64,000 nucleotides of DNA from assembly GCF_003590795.1 (NCBI RefSeq), contig NZ_QYUL01000001.1, positions 2,373,001 to 2,437,000 of the forward strand, written 5' to 3'. Positions 36,353 to 45,847 of this stretch are shown here, in pieces; positions within the stretch are counted from its first letter, which is position 1; every line of letters starts with the position of its first letter. Source of the DNA: Azospirillum cavernae. GTDB taxonomy: Bacteria; Pseudomonadota; Alphaproteobacteria; Azospirillales; Azospirillaceae. A program made the position numbers and the translations under genes. The notes under the pieces are model-generated. The model was not told where the DNA came from. It saw only the letters and a list, made by a program, of their open reading frames with translations, and made no database searches.

Positions 36353-37072
36353 TTATTGTTTTTTTAAGGAAGTTTGTTCCAAACGGTCGGTTTGAATCCG
36401 AATGACTTTCTCGGTCGCGGAGAAAGCCTGACGCCGGGTCAGCACAACAATGATGCCCGTCGTCGCCAGCATGAAGGACAGCGGCCCGACCACCCAGGCC
36501 AGCACCGCCAGCGCGAAGTAATAAGACCGCATCCCCCCGTTCAACGAGGTGACGGCCAGCGTCAGCGCGTCGCCAATGGCTTCCGCCATGACCTTCATCG
36601 CGTCGTGGGGCACCGGCGCGGCGGGGGCGGAACCGATCAGCGCGCAGCAATAATTGTATTGGCGCAAAGCCCAGGTGAATTTGAAAAAGCCGAAGGTGAA
36701 GATCCCGACCATCAGCAGCAGCTTGTATTCAAAAATCTGCCGCGACGTCTTCGCCGTGAAGGACAGGCCGGAAACCAGATCATGCGCGTGTTCGATGGCG
36801 CCAAAGGATCCGACCAGCCCCGCCAGCACCAGCATGTTGGTGGAGGCGAAAAAGGTGCAACTGTGCATCGTGTGGCCGAAGAGCTGCGAATCCATGATGC
36901 GGTTTTCGCGTTGCAGCATCTGCTCCATCCAATGACGGCGCACGATCTTCAAATGCTGGTTCACCCCCTGCCGCCCGCGCAGCAGATGATCCTGGATGAT
37001 CGTGAAGCCGACCCAGGACGCGATGAACCAGAGAAAGGCGACCACATCGAGCGGCGCGAGATCGGACGGCAC
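36353..37072 (-). CDS. DUF599 membrane protein
   Basis: The 239-residue protein has four or so hydrophobic segments and the DUF599 features RRHWMEQMLQRENRIMDSQL, FFASTNMLVLAG, and FKFTWALRQYNYCCALIGS. It is an inner-membrane protein of unknown function, common in alpha- and gammaproteobacteria. The start codon is GTG at 37072 with a weak ribosome binding site. Confidence 0.88.
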   Translation of the reverse strand: MPSDLAPLDVVAFLWFIASWVGFTIIQDHLLRGRQGVNQHLKIVRRHWMEQMLQRENRIMDSQLFGHTMHSCTFFASTNMLVLAGLVGSFGAIEHAHDLVSGLSFTAKTSRQIFEYKLLLMVGIFTFGFFKFTWALRQYNYCCALIGSAPAAPVPHDAMKVMAEAIGDALTLAVTSLNGGMRSYYFALAVLAWVVGPLSFMLATTGIIVVLTRRQAFSATEKVIRIQTDRLEQTSLKKQ

Positions 37073-37162
37073 AGGGCGGCACTCACAAACGGATGGTCAA
37101 GACACAGGATTCCGGACGGAAGAGCCGCCCATCTACCGATCAACGCCGCGCCTGTCCAGCCG

Positions 37163-37378
37163 TTACGCCCGGTTCAACAGCGCGTTCAGCACATGAACCC
37201 GGATGGCGCTGGACAGATTGCCCGCGCGGGTCCGGTCGATGTCCTCGATCAGCGCGTTCACCGACAGCCCGCGCGTCTGGGCGACGCCCTTCAGCGCCTC
37301 CCAAAACTCCTCTTCCAGCGAGACGCTGGTGGGATGACCGGCGATCATCACCGAACGTTTTTTCATCGCGTGGAGCAT
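37163..37378 (-). CDS. Ribbon-helix-helix domain protein
   Basis: A small DNA-binding-type protein of 71 residues matching the alphaproteobacterial RHH_4 family (KKRSVMIAGHPTSVSLEEEFW, split; then LSVNALIEDIDRTR). An ATG at 37366 would start four codons later and fits homologues just as well. It lies between fumC and the DUF599 gene on the same strand and is often found near fumC in relatives. DNA targets are unknown. Confidence 0.82.
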   Translation of the reverse strand: MLHAMKKRSVMIAGHPTSVSLEEEFWEALKGVAQTRGLSVNALIEDIDRTRAGNLSSAIRVHVLNALLNRA

Positions 37379-37422
37379 CCAAACGGAGGACGAGGATTCG
37401 ACTCCACACTACCCCAGCGCCG

Positions 37423-38814
37423 TCACCCCGGTCCAACCATGCTTTCCGGGCGGACCCAGGCGTCGAACTGCTCCGCCGTCACCAGCCCCAGCGCCAGCCC
37501 GGCCTGTTTCAGGCTGGTTCCCTCCCTGTGCGCCTTCTTGGCGATCTTGGCGGCGTTGTCATAGCCGATGTGCGGATTCAGCGCCGTCACCAGCATCAGG
37601 CTGTCGCCCACCAGTTGGGCGATGCGCTCGCGGTTGGCCGTGATGCCGACGACGCAATTCTCGGTGAAGCTGGCCGCCGCGTCGCCCAGCAGGCGGATGG
37701 ATTGCAGGACGCTGTTGGCGATCACCGGCTTGAAGACGTTCAACTCGAAATGGCCGGTGGCCCCGGCGATGGTCACGGTGGTCTGGTTGCCCATCACCTG
37801 GGCGCACACCATGGTCATCGCCTCCGACTGGGTCGGGTTGACCTTGCCGGGCATGATCGAGGATCCCGGCTCATTCTCCGGCAAGGACAGCTCGCCAAGG
37901 CCGGAGCGCGGGCCGGAACCCAACAGCCGCAGATCGTTCGCGATCTTCATCAAGGACACCGCCAGCGTGTTCAGGCGGCCATGCAGATCGACCAGCGAAT
38001 CATGGGTCGCCAGCGCCTCGAACTTGTTGGCGGCGGTGACGAAGGGCAAGCCGGTCAGCCGCGCCGCCTCCTCGGCGAAGCGTTCGGCGAAGCCAACCCG
38101 CGCGTTCAGCCCGGTGCCGACCGCCGTGCCGCCTTGGGCCAGCCGGTAGAGCTGCGGCAGGCCCGCGCTCACCCGCTCGATCCCATAGGCGATCTGGGCG
38201 GCGTAGCCGGAAAACTCCTGCCCCAGAGTCAGCGGCGTGGCGTCTTGCAGATGGGTGCGGCCAATCTTGACGATGGCGGCGAACTCTTCGGCCTTGGCGT
38301 CCAGCGCCGCGCGCAGCCGCTCCAGCGCCGGAATCAGGTGGCGGGTGATCTCCACGGCGGCGGCGATGTGCATCGCGGTCGGAAAGCTGTCGTTGGAGGA
38401 TTGGCCGAGATTGACGTGATCGTTGGGATGCACCGGCGTTTTGGAGCCGACCACCCCGCCCAGCAGCGCGATGGCGCGGTTGGCGATCACCTCATTCGCG
38501 TTCATGTTGGTCTGGGTTCCCGATCCGGTTTGCCAGACCACCAGCGGGAAATGATCGGCCAGCCGCCCGTCGATCACCTCGTCCGCCGCCGCCAGGATCG
38601 CCGCGCCCAAAACCGGATCGAGCGCGCCCAAGGCGATGTTCACCGCCGCCGCCGCCCGCTTTTGCAGGCCAAGCGCGCGGATCAGCGGCTCCGGCATCCG
38701 TTCCCCGCCGATGCGGAAATTCTGGAGCGACCGTTGGGTTTGCGCGCCCCACAGCCGGTCGGCGGGAACCTCGATGGGGCCGAAGCTGTCGGTTTCGATG
38801 CGAACGCCGGTCAT
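37423..38814 (-). CDS. fumC: Class II fumarate hydratase
   Basis: This iron-free enzyme hydrates fumarate to malate in the TCA cycle. The 463-residue protein has [26 protein letters not shown] and the signature [15 protein letters not shown], which carries the catalytic serine loop. The ATG at 38814 has an AGGAAG ribosome binding site. It appears to be the first gene of a fumC-RHH unit. Confidence 0.97.
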   Translation of the reverse strand: MTGVRIETDSFGPIEVPADRLWGAQTQRSLQNFRIGGERMPEPLIRALGLQKRAAAAVNIALGALDPVLGAAILAAADEVIDGRLADHFPLVVWQTGSGTQTNMNANEVIANRAIALLGGVVGSKTPVHPNDHVNLGQSSNDSFPTAMHIAAAVEITRHLIPALERLRAALDAKAEEFAAIVKIGRTHLQDATPLTLGQEFSGYAAQIAYGIERVSAGLPQLYRLAQGGTAVGTGLNARVGFAERFAEEAARLTGLPFVTAANKFEALATHDSLVDLHGRLNTLAVSLMKIANDLRLLGSGPRSGLGELSLPENEPGSSIMPGKVNPTQSEAMTMVCAQVMGNQTTVTIAGATGHFELNVFKPVIANSVLQSIRLLGDAAASFTENCVVGITANRERIAQLVGDSLMLVTALNPHIGYDNAAKIAKKAHREGTSLKQAGLALGLVTAEQFDAWVRPESMVGPG

Positions 38815-39034
38815 GATGCTTCCTGTGCGTGACCGCGCCGCGCGCGGCGTCGGTGCGATGGTGGCGGCGTCGGGCGCCGCGTTCTGCTTGATCTTTCCCC
38901 TTGATCTTTCCCTGCCCCGCCCGTCCGGCAAGGGGCATAGGGCGAAAAGCGGCGATGTTCCATTTTTGTTCTTGTCGAGGCCACGGGAAGGGCGTAGCGT
39001 TTCCGTCATGTCCGCATGGCCATGGGAGAGTCGA

Positions 39035-39349
39035 ATGGGAGAGTTCACTCTGGACCAGGATCGCGCGCTGATCGCCCGCGCCCGCGTCGCCGAATTGAAA
39101 AGCTGCGGCTGGCGCGTGATCGGCCCCGGCGAGGAAGGCTCCGTCTGGATGGAAGGCCCGCCGCTGGCCGGACGACTCAACCGCATGACAGGCCGACGGA
39201 TCGCCAACCACGCGCAGGACGAAGACTCCGCCCAACAGCCGGTCGGCGCCCTGTTCGAGGATCTGATCGCCCGCGCCCTGGCCCGCGCCGACGCCGCCAT
39301 CAACGCCGCCCACGCCGCCGCCGACCGCGCCAAGCGTCAAGCCGCCTGA
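39035..39349 (+). CDS. Hypothetical protein, 104 aa
   Basis: A frame with normal codon use begins at ATG 39035, with a GGGAGAG ribosome binding site. The N-terminal part has [26 protein letters not shown] split around one cysteine. A long Ala-rich helix ([21 protein letters not shown]) ends it. I do not recognise a family. It diverges from fumC and converges on the GNAT gene. An ATG at 39008 is an alternative. Confidence 0.62.
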   Translation: MGEFTLDQDRALIARARVAELKSCGWRVIGPGEEGSVWMEGPPLAGRLNRMTGRRIANHAQDEDSAQQPVGALFEDLIARALARADAAINAAHAAADRAKRQAA

Positions 39350-39392
39350 AACGCGCCGCGTCGGAAGGGTTCGCCGCCGGTTTGGACGCGCT

Positions 39393-39878
39393 CTACGCCG
39401 TCTCCGCCGCAAGCGCGGCCAGACCGTCGCCGGTCAGGCGGTAGGGCAACCATTCCTGCAACTGGCGAAAGCCGATCCGGTCGTAAAAGCCGCGCGCCGG
39501 ATTCCAATCCAACACATTCAGGTCAACCCGGCGATAGCCGCGCTCCACCGCCCGCCGGGCGATGGCCGCCAAAAGCTTGCGCCCCACGCCATAGCGGCGG
39601 GCGGCGGGGGTGACGTAAAGATCCTCGACAAACAGACCGGGCCGCCCCTCCCACGTCGAATAGGTGCGCGAGGTCAGGGCGAATCCCACCGCCTCCCCGT
39701 CCAGCTCCGCGATCAACGCCTCGAACATCGGCGTCTCGCCCCACCCGTCGCGGCGCAAATCCTCCTCCGACGACTTCACCGACTGCGGTTCCCGCTCAAA
39801 CTCCGCCAATTCGCGGACAAAGCGCATGATGACGGAACTGTCGGCCTCGACAGCCGGACGAATGACAACAGTCGGCAT
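39393..39878 (-). CDS. GNAT family N-acetyltransferase
   Basis: This is a 161-residue acetyl-CoA-dependent acetyltransferase. It has FVRELAEFERE near the start, LFVEDLYVTPAARRYGVGRKLL (acetyl-CoA loop, in sections) and NVLDWNPARGFYDRIGF. These features match the diamine (spermidine/spermine-type) acetyltransferase-like branch of GNATs. The ATG at 39878 has an AGGAGAG ribosome binding site. The substrate is not proven. Confidence 0.9.
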   Translation of the reverse strand: MPTVVIRPAVEADSSVIMRFVRELAEFEREPQSVKSSEEDLRRDGWGETPMFEALIAELDGEAVGFALTSRTYSTWEGRPGLFVEDLYVTPAARRYGVGRKLLAAIARRAVERGYRRVDLNVLDWNPARGFYDRIGFRQLQEWLPYRLTGDGLAALAAETA

Positions 39879-40151
39879 CGCCGCGCCTCTCCTGAATGAC
39901 CAAAGCCCCAGACGATACCCGCCCAACCCGCCGCCGATCAAGGCGAAGGGTCGGGATTGATGGGGGGAAGCCGTGCTTCTCTCATGCAGAGGTGGGGGGC
40001 GGGTTGCCTTGTTTCGTGGATACCTTAATCGTTATGGAGGCGCTGAAATTACCATTTCAAATGATCGCTATAGACCAGGAGCGGACTTTCAAGCGTACCA
40101 ATGCATGCCGGAGCGAAACCTCTCTGCGGACAAGATTAGGTTTTATGATGG
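39879..40151. other. Gap at the left edge of an AT-richer segment
   Basis: This 273-base stretch holds the GNAT upstream region, then changes near 39960 to lower GC. Short open frames here have no ribosome binding site or recognisable product. No tRNA, integrase or terminal repeat was seen at this edge. Confidence 0.5.
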
Positions 40152-42962
40152 TCAATTACCAAAACGTCCCAAGGCAATCCGCTTGTATCGCTTTTCGAAT
40201 GCCTCCGTTCCACCCTCCATCACACGGCAAACTGCATCCCGAACTGCTTGTGACTGAAGCGAACCACGTTGGGCGACCACGCACTGCCCGTTCTTGAATT
40301 CCATTTCGAGAACCTTCTCCGCGTCACCGTTGACTACGATATTAGGGTTGTGGGTAATGACGATCACCTGTCGCCGGGTCTTGATCTGCCGGATTTGCTG
40401 GACAATGAGGTCGTAAATCAGCCTGTTGTCCAGATCGTCTTCGGGCTGATCGAGCACCAGAGGCTCCGTACCATAGGCCAGGATGAAAGCCAGTATGGCT
40501 GCTGTCTTCTGTCCGGGAGATGCCTGTTCGATGGGACGAAAGTTGCGACGGCTTGTTCCGTCAGCATTGTAGCTGACCTGTAATCCGTCTTCCGGATACC
40601 AAGTGCGAATTCGGTCGCACTGTTCAGGTGTCAGCTTTTTCAAGTGGTTGATAAGCGGCCTCTTCATGCCGACAGGTGTCGCTTCCCCCAGGGCGGCGGC
40701 AATCAGATTGGTCTTCATCTCTTCCAAGCGTGCCTCAATATCGGCAGCGGCGGATTGGGCATCACCGGGGACGTCCTTCAACAACCGCCCCAACAGGCCG
40801 TCCAGAGGTTTTCCGTCATCCTCCACCAGAATATCTTGGGCAAAGCTGTCATCGTTAGCACGATTGATCAAGGCACGGAATGTCACCTCAACAACAGAAA
40901 GCTCGGGCTGGTAAGGCAAAACCTTGATGCTTACATACCGATTGCTGACGAGAACATTATCGATGAAAGTTTGCCGCTTTCTAGTGATTTCCTGACGGAG
41001 AGCCTTAAGGCGGCCTAAGCTTTCCTGAGACTGCCTGAGAATATCCGTGCGGATTTCCTCGATCTTCTCCAATTCAATTATTCGTTGTTCGAATTCCTGG
41101 CGTTGCTGCACCACGATACTGTGCTGTGCAGGGTTCTCGAATCCTTCGTCGCGGAGCCTTGTAACGAGGCTTGTGTATTCCTCTTCACATTGGATAACAC
41201 CACGATGCCATGCCGATCCGTCCCGTCGCGTCTCCCAATCGGCACGCCGACCAGCAGTTGCCTCAACCATGGCCTTCAGGGCTTTCGCAAGTTCCTGAAT
41301 CTCGGCGTGTGCACCATCCAAGAGTTCGATGGCCTCCTTCTCCGTTTCGCTGCTCGGATCAGGGAAGGCCGCATGGTCCACGTTTGATAGCAGGATCGCC
41401 TTATGCACGGCGAGGATCTGATCCTCGACACTCACCCACCGATTCCGCCATTCATCTAGTACTCGAACCTGACGCTGCTTCGCCTGATAGCTCTTCAGTA
41501 TGTCTGCGTGATGGGAGCCCTCGAATACTGACAACTTCCGGATGACATCATCTAAATCGCCGCGAACCTTTTCCATCTGGGACGACTGGACGTCCAGTTC
41601 CCGACACTTGGCCTTAAGAGAAAGATAGCGTTTCTCTTCCTGGTCCCACCGGACCTGCCACTCGGCTTTATTAACGCTATCGGCCTCGTCAATCACCCGC
41701 AGCAAAGCATCCTGATTTTCTGCCATAGTGAAAACCTGCTTCTGGCTGAACAGGCGGACCGGAAAACGAGATCGTACATCGCCTGGCACCACGACCTCCT
41801 GCCCACTCGCCTGACACTGAGTGATGACATGCGCATCGTCTGCTTGGCTCCACTGTATGCAGAATTCTGCGCCGTCCTTCCGGTACCTTATCTTTATAGC
41901 CGTGCTGCTTGTCAGCATTCCACGATCAGAGCGGCTGCCAAGTCGTTTGAAATTCGTAAAGTCATTCGCGAGAGAGGGCGGCACTTCGTCACCCCGACGA
42001 AGTCCTATCCGCATCATCTCTAAGATCGTCGATTTTCCGGAGCCGCGCCCACCGACAATGGTGCTTAGCCAAGGACTGAACCGCGCCCGAAGTGGTTGAG
42101 AACGCCCACACCGGAAAGCGTTTGAAACCTCTATAGAGTCGATCATCAAAGGCGGCAGGCGATTCTGCTCGCTCGGGTCCATGTCGCTTCGCCGAACGGA
42201 AAGCGGTGCACCGTCCAGCAGCGCCAAACATAGCCCCTCCAGGCACGGGCTTTCCATCTTTACCCAAGTGAAGTGGGAGCCCGGATATTGAGGTCCATTC
42301 GCTCCATCTGGATGATGGGAGTCCGACCCGAGAACTTCAGCCAATCCAAGGTTCAAATCTTGGTAAATCTGGGGCTTCTCGGCAGCATAATGGGTCAATT
42401 CAATTGCAGCCAAAAGGCCGCATTCCAAAAGCGGCTTCAGGGTGTTTCCGGTTAATCCGAAGGCACCCCGATCTCGATCAGCGTGGGCGAGTATTGGAAG
42501 AGCCCCGACAGCGCGAATCTCCTGGATTACGTCAATAACTGATTTGTTAGCTGCAATTTCGCTGTCCCCGAAGCTTCCACGGTAGTCGACTTTCGTAAGC
42601 AGGCGAACAATATCCAATGAGCTGGCAGAAGGATCGAAAATTGCCAGCACATGGGTCCCGCCGTTGGCGGTGATCTCGACGCCAGGGAACAGGGTGAGTT
42701 GTCGGTAGCCGTTCGGCTGGGGGGAAGATGCCGCCATGGTGGTCAGCGCCGTCTTCAACTTGTCGATCCACTCTCCGCTATTGTGGTCGCTCACCACCAC
42801 GCAGTCGATTCGCTTGCGCATAAAGGCGAGCAACCACTCCTCGGGGGTGATCTGCTTCAGCGTACTCTGGGTTGGCCCCTTGCCATAGTCCGACGAGGCC
42901 GGCGTATGAGTGTGAAAGTCGAAAGCCCACCAAGAGGCACCGGCAAATCCAGAGGTAGGCAT
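40152..42962 (-). CDS. PHP-domain and SMC-like ATPase fusion (TrlF-like)
   Basis: The 936-residue protein joins two catalytic modules. The N-terminal PHP metallo-phosphoesterase domain keeps its metal ligands: His17 and His19 (DFHTHT), Asp59-His60 (VVSDHN), His160-Asp162 (AHADRDRG) and Asp214, His216 and His217 (GSDSHH). An SMC/RecF-type ATPase follows, with Walker A GGRGSGKS (304-311), a long coiled coil of about 350 residues, signature SPGQ (815-818), Walker B and D-loop LVLDQPEDDL (835-844) and the switch THNPN. This matches proteins annotated as TrlF-family AAA-like ATPases. Base composition is clearly less GC-rich than the flanks, indicating transfer. It is alone, with no toxin or restriction partner. 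A role in phage defence or DNA processing is inference. Confidence 0.88.
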   Translation of the reverse strand: MPTSGFAGASWWAFDFHTHTPASSDYGKGPTQSTLKQITPEEWLLAFMRKRIDCVVVSDHNSGEWIDKLKTALTTMAASSPQPNGYRQLTLFPGVEITANGGTHVLAIFDPSASSLDIVRLLTKVDYRGSFGDSEIAANKSVIDVIQEIRAVGALPILAHADRDRGAFGLTGNTLKPLLECGLLAAIELTHYAAEKPQIYQDLNLGLAEVLGSDSHHPDGANGPQYPGSHFTWVKMESPCLEGLCLALLDGAPLSVRRSDMDPSEQNRLPPLMIDSIEVSNAFRCGRSQPLRARFSPWLSTIVGGRGSGKSTILEMMRIGLRRGDEVPPSLANDFTNFKRLGSRSDRGMLTSSTAIKIRYRKDGAEFCIQWSQADDAHVITQCQASGQEVVVPGDVRSRFPVRLFSQKQVFTMAENQDALLRVIDEADSVNKAEWQVRWDQEEKRYLSLKAKCRELDVQSSQMEKVRGDLDDVIRKLSVFEGSHHADILKSYQAKQRQVRVLDEWRNRWVSVEDQILAVHKAILLSNVDHAAFPDPSSETEKEAIELLDGAHAEIQELAKALKAMVEATAGRRADWETRRDGSAWHRGVIQCEEEYTSLVTRLRDEGFENPAQHSIVVQQRQEFEQRIIELEKIEEIRTDILRQSQESLGRLKALRQEITRKRQTFIDNVLVSNRYVSIKVLPYQPELSVVEVTFRALINRANDDSFAQDILVEDDGKPLDGLLGRLLKDVPGDAQSAAADIEARLEEMKTNLIAAALGEATPVGMKRPLINHLKKLTPEQCDRIRTWYPEDGLQVSYNADGTSRRNFRPIEQASPGQKTAAILAFILAYGTEPLVLDQPEDDLDNRLIYDLIVQQIRQIKTRRQVIVITHNPNIVVNGDAEKVLEMEFKNGQCVVAQRGSLQSQAVRDAVCRVMEGGTEAFEKRYKRIALGRFGN

Positions 42963-42990
42963 TTCTTAATCTCGCGTCATAGCTGAAATA

Positions 42991-43019
42991 ATTTCATCGT
43001 GATCGCATTTTTAACACAA
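42991..43019 (-). promoter_or_regulatory. Candidate promoter of the PHP-ATPase gene
   Basis: On the minus strand TTGTGT (43019-43014) and TGAAAT (42996-42991) are separated by 17 bases, about 30 bases upstream of the start codon, in an AT-rich stretch. Confidence 0.4.
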
Positions 43020-43126
43020 ATTTGAATGTCCGCAATGGGTCAGAAGTGCTCACACACCAGCGTTCAACGAAAGAACGTATACGCAAGTCCTCACCCCCAA
43101 CGCCCCTACAAGCCGCACACACCTAA

Positions 43127-43240
43127 ATGGCGGCAGAAAGCGCCGAGGCGGAGCCGAGTCAGGCCATGGGGGTCTTGCTGTTCTTGCTGGACCAGCATCC
43201 CGATTTGCTCAAGGACATTCCGCCCCCTCCGGCGCCCTGA
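43127..43240 (+). pseudogene. Possible gene remnant or 37-aa ORF
   Basis: A 38-codon frame opens at ATG 43127 and ends at TGA 43240. Its last part (VLLFLLDQHPDLLKDIPPPP) reads like the end of a real protein and has normal high-GC codons, unlike the AT-rich bases before it. No ribosome binding site is seen. It may be the 3' end of a gene cut by insertion of the PHP-ATPase segment. This is a weak call. Confidence 0.3.
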
Positions 43241-43258
43241 AACGCCTGCCCCACCCCA

Positions 43259-44332
43259 TCAATCGTCGCCGCCGCCCTTCAGGTCCAGAAGGCCGCGCAG
43301 TTCCTGGGCGCGGCGTTCGGCGCTGTGTTCGGACAGCGCTCGTTGCCGGGCGCGTTGGCCCAGATCGGCCAGATGGTTGCGCGGCAGCATCAGCGCCGTG
43401 GTCACGTCGTCGGTTTGCGACGCCGCCAGAATCTCGCGCCCCGGCTCGAAAAAGCGGTCCAGGCCGTCCCAGCGATCCGACACGATGGGAACGCCGCTGG
43501 CCGCCGCCTCCAGCAGACGGTCGGACGGGCACCAGCCGACCTGACGTTCGTCGTCGCGCGCCAGCGCCAGCGTGACGGTGGCGGAGGCCAGAAGGGCGGC
43601 GCGCTCCGCCGCGTCCAGCTCGGGAAGGGGGCGCAGGTTGGGCGGCAGGGTCAGCGGGTCGGGCAGATCGCGCCCGGACAGGATGAAGCGGCGGCGGGTC
43701 AAGCGCTGCGCCGCGTCCAGGAAAAAGCGCTCCAGCCCCAGCCGCGCCGCGCCGTCCGGCGGAACCACACAGCAGAGATCGGCCAGATAGGCGTGCTTGG
43801 CGGCGGCGGGCTTGTGGGCGTCCGGCGCGATCCAGGGGTAGAGGGGGGCCACGGCGACCGCGCCCGCCCGCTGACGATACAGCTCCAGGGCCGGGCCGCC
43901 GCCCGACGCCAGCACCAGATCGAAACCACCCAGACCGTCGGCGGGCAGATGGTCCGGCGTTTCGCCGCGCGCCAGCGCGCTGAGCGACGCCGCCGCGTCG
44001 GGATCGTACAGCGCCCGGCGGGCCGCCCGCGACTCGCGCGCCAGCTCCGCCGCCGCCAACCCGTCCGGCCCCTGCGCCACGGCCAGCACCACCCCGGCGT
44101 CGTCGGCGTGGCGGGCCGCCGCGACGGCCACCGCGTCCCACGCGGCGTAGGTCAACCGCTCGCCGCCCGAAATGGTCCAGGCAGGGGTTAAGGCGGGCGT
44201 CGGGCCGACCCGCTCCACCGCCACCACCCGATGGCCGCGCGACGCCAGCGCCTGGATCAGCGCGCGCCAGCGCAGGCTGTGGCCGACATCATGGCCATGA
44301 CCGCTGCTCAGGCCCAGGATCACAATCTTCAT
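43259..44332 (-). CDS. Glycosyltransferase family protein (CgeB-like)
   Basis: The 357-residue protein begins MKIVILGLSSGHGHDVGHS and has two Rossmann-like halves, as in GT-B enzymes. The C-terminal part (CPSDRLLEAAASGVPIVSDRWDGL, in sections, then FFEPGREIL) is the nucleotide-sugar binding region typical of CgeB/spore-maturation-like glycosyltransferases. Acceptor and donor are unknown. The gene lies alone, next to the AT-rich insertion, and diverges from the lytic transglycosylase gene. Confidence 0.83.
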   Translation of the reverse strand: MKIVILGLSSGHGHDVGHSLRWRALIQALASRGHRVVAVERVGPTPALTPAWTISGGERLTYAAWDAVAVAAARHADDAGVVLAVAQGPDGLAAAELARESRAARRALYDPDAAASLSALARGETPDHLPADGLGGFDLVLASGGGPALELYRQRAGAVAVAPLYPWIAPDAHKPAAAKHAYLADLCCVVPPDGAARLGLERFFLDAAQRLTRRRFILSGRDLPDPLTLPPNLRPLPELDAAERAALLASATVTLALARDDERQVGWCPSDRLLEAAASGVPIVSDRWDGLDRFFEPGREILAASQTDDVTTALMLPRNHLADLGQRARQRALSEHSAERRAQELRGLLDLKGGGDD

Positions 44333-44522
44333 GGCGGCGTCACCCTCCCGACATCAATGACCCGGCGACACGGCGTCGCAAACGCCATCCGTCTGATATG
44401 GCCCGTTGCGACCACGCCGCAAGCGGCGGGTTTTCCCCGATTCCCCGCCCGCAAGCCGGTTCCGCTTTCCAGTTGAGCCGGACAGCCGCGCGCCCTAGGG
44501 TCAGATCATCGTCCCTGCGACC

Positions 44523-45809
44523 ATGATCGAGCGCACGCCCATGCTGCCCCGCCCCCTGCTCCGCCCCTCCGCCCGCCTGCTGCTGGGCACGCTGCTGCTG
44601 GCCGGGTGCCAGACCAGCGGCGCGACCGCCCCGGCGACCGCCAGCGTCACCGCTCCGGCGTCCGCCGCCGGGCAGGCCATGGCGCGACAGAGCTTCGCTG
44701 ACTGGTTGAGCGCCCTGCGCGCTGAGGCCATCAGTCAAGGCATCCGGGGACAGATTTTTGACCGGGCCTTCCAGTCGGTCAAGCTGTCCGACCGCGTGGT
44801 GGAGCTGGACACGAGCCAGCCCGAGTTTGCCCGGCAAGTGTGGCAGTATCTCGACAGCGCGGTGAATGAAAAACGCGTTCAGGCCGGGCGGCAGAAGATG
44901 CGCGACAACGCGGCGCTGCTGACCCGCGTCAGCCAGCGGTCGGGCGTGCCGCCGGAAATCCTGGTCGCCTTCTGGGGGATCGAAACCGATTTCGGCGCGT
45001 CCACCGGCGGTTTCTCGGTGATCGACGCCTTGACCACGCTGGCCTATGAGGGCCGCCGCGCCGCCTATTTCCGCACCGAGCTGTTGGCCGCCCTGCGCAT
45101 TCTCGATTCCGGCGACATTCCGCCGGAAAAAATGTCCGGCTCCTGGGCCGGGGCGATGGGCCAGACCCAATTCATGCCCACCATCTTCCTGAAGCACGCG
45201 GTGGACGAGGACGGCGACGGCCACCGCGACATCTGGGGCAGCATGCCCGACGTCCTGGCCTCCACCGCGAAATTCGTGCTGGCCAACGGCTGGCGCACCG
45301 GCGAGTCCTGGGGGCAGGAGGTCCGCTTGCCCGAGGGCTTCGCCTATGAACAGGCCGAACTGACCGTGACCAAACCGCTGTCGGAATGGGCGCGGCTGGG
45401 GGTGGTTCCGGTCGATGGTGGCGTGTTGAGCGGCGAGGCCCCGGCGGCGATCATCGTGCTGGCCGGGCATCAGGGACCGGCCTTCCTGGTGCGCGAGAAT
45501 TTCCGCGCCATCATGCGCTACAACCCGTCAACCAGCTACGCGCTGGCCGTGGCGCTGCTGGCCGACCGCATGGCCGGACGGGCGGGCGTGGTTGGAAGCT
45601 GGCCGCGCCAGGAAGCGGCGCTGAGCAAGGACGAGCGGTTGGAACTGCAACAGCGCCTCGCCACGCTGGGGCTGGAACCCGGCGCCGCCGACGGCATCGT
45701 CGGGGCCAACACCCGCAACGCGGTGCGGCGTTTCCAAAGCTCCATCGGCGCGATCCCCGACGGCTTCGCCACCAAGGCGCTGCTGGAGCGACTGCGCCAA
45801 ACCTCCTGA
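44523..45809 (+). CDS. MltB-type lytic murein transglycosylase with PG-binding domain
   Basis: This is an outer-membrane lipoprotein that cleaves peptidoglycan glycan strands. The lipobox LLAGCQ places the lipidated Cys near residue 29. The transglycosylase domain (about 55-345) contains the catalytic Glu in WGIETDFG, and GAMGQTQFMP. A peptidoglycan-binding domain follows (LGLEPGAADGIVGANTRNAVRRFQ, in sections). The length of 428 residues is normal for the MltB/Slt family 3 type. Confidence 0.93.
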   Translation: MIERTPMLPRPLLRPSARLLLGTLLLAGCQTSGATAPATASVTAPASAAGQAMARQSFADWLSALRAEAISQGIRGQIFDRAFQSVKLSDRVVELDTSQPEFARQVWQYLDSAVNEKRVQAGRQKMRDNAALLTRVSQRSGVPPEILVAFWGIETDFGASTGGFSVIDALTTLAYEGRRAAYFRTELLAALRILDSGDIPPEKMSGSWAGAMGQTQFMPTIFLKHAVDEDGDGHRDIWGSMPDVLASTAKFVLANGWRTGESWGQEVRLPEGFAYEQAELTVTKPLSEWARLGVVPVDGGVLSGEAPAAIIVLAGHQGPAFLVRENFRAIMRYNPSTSYALAVALLADRMAGRAGVVGSWPRQEAALSKDERLELQQRLATLGLEPGAADGIVGANTRNAVRRFQSSIGAIPDGFATKALLERLRQTS

Positions 45810-45822
45810 CGGAAGCAGGAAC

Positions 45823-45847
45823 GCGGCGCGCGTGGTCAGCGCGCCGC
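45823..45847. terminator. GC-rich hairpin between convergent genes
   Basis: GCGGCGCGC pairs perfectly with GCGCGCCGC around a seven-base loop. It lies just after the transglycosylase stop and overlaps the end of the convergent acetyltransferase gene. No T run is present. Confidence 0.4.

Noticed and set aside
39973..40257. 94-codon plus-strand frame at the left edge of the AT-richer segment
   Set aside because: No ribosome binding site or recognisable protein, and it overlaps the PHP-ATPase 3' end.
43209..44141. Alternative 310-codon minus-strand frame in the glycosyltransferase region
   Set aside because: Gly/Arg-rich and out of frame with the recognisable GT-B protein at 43259-44332.
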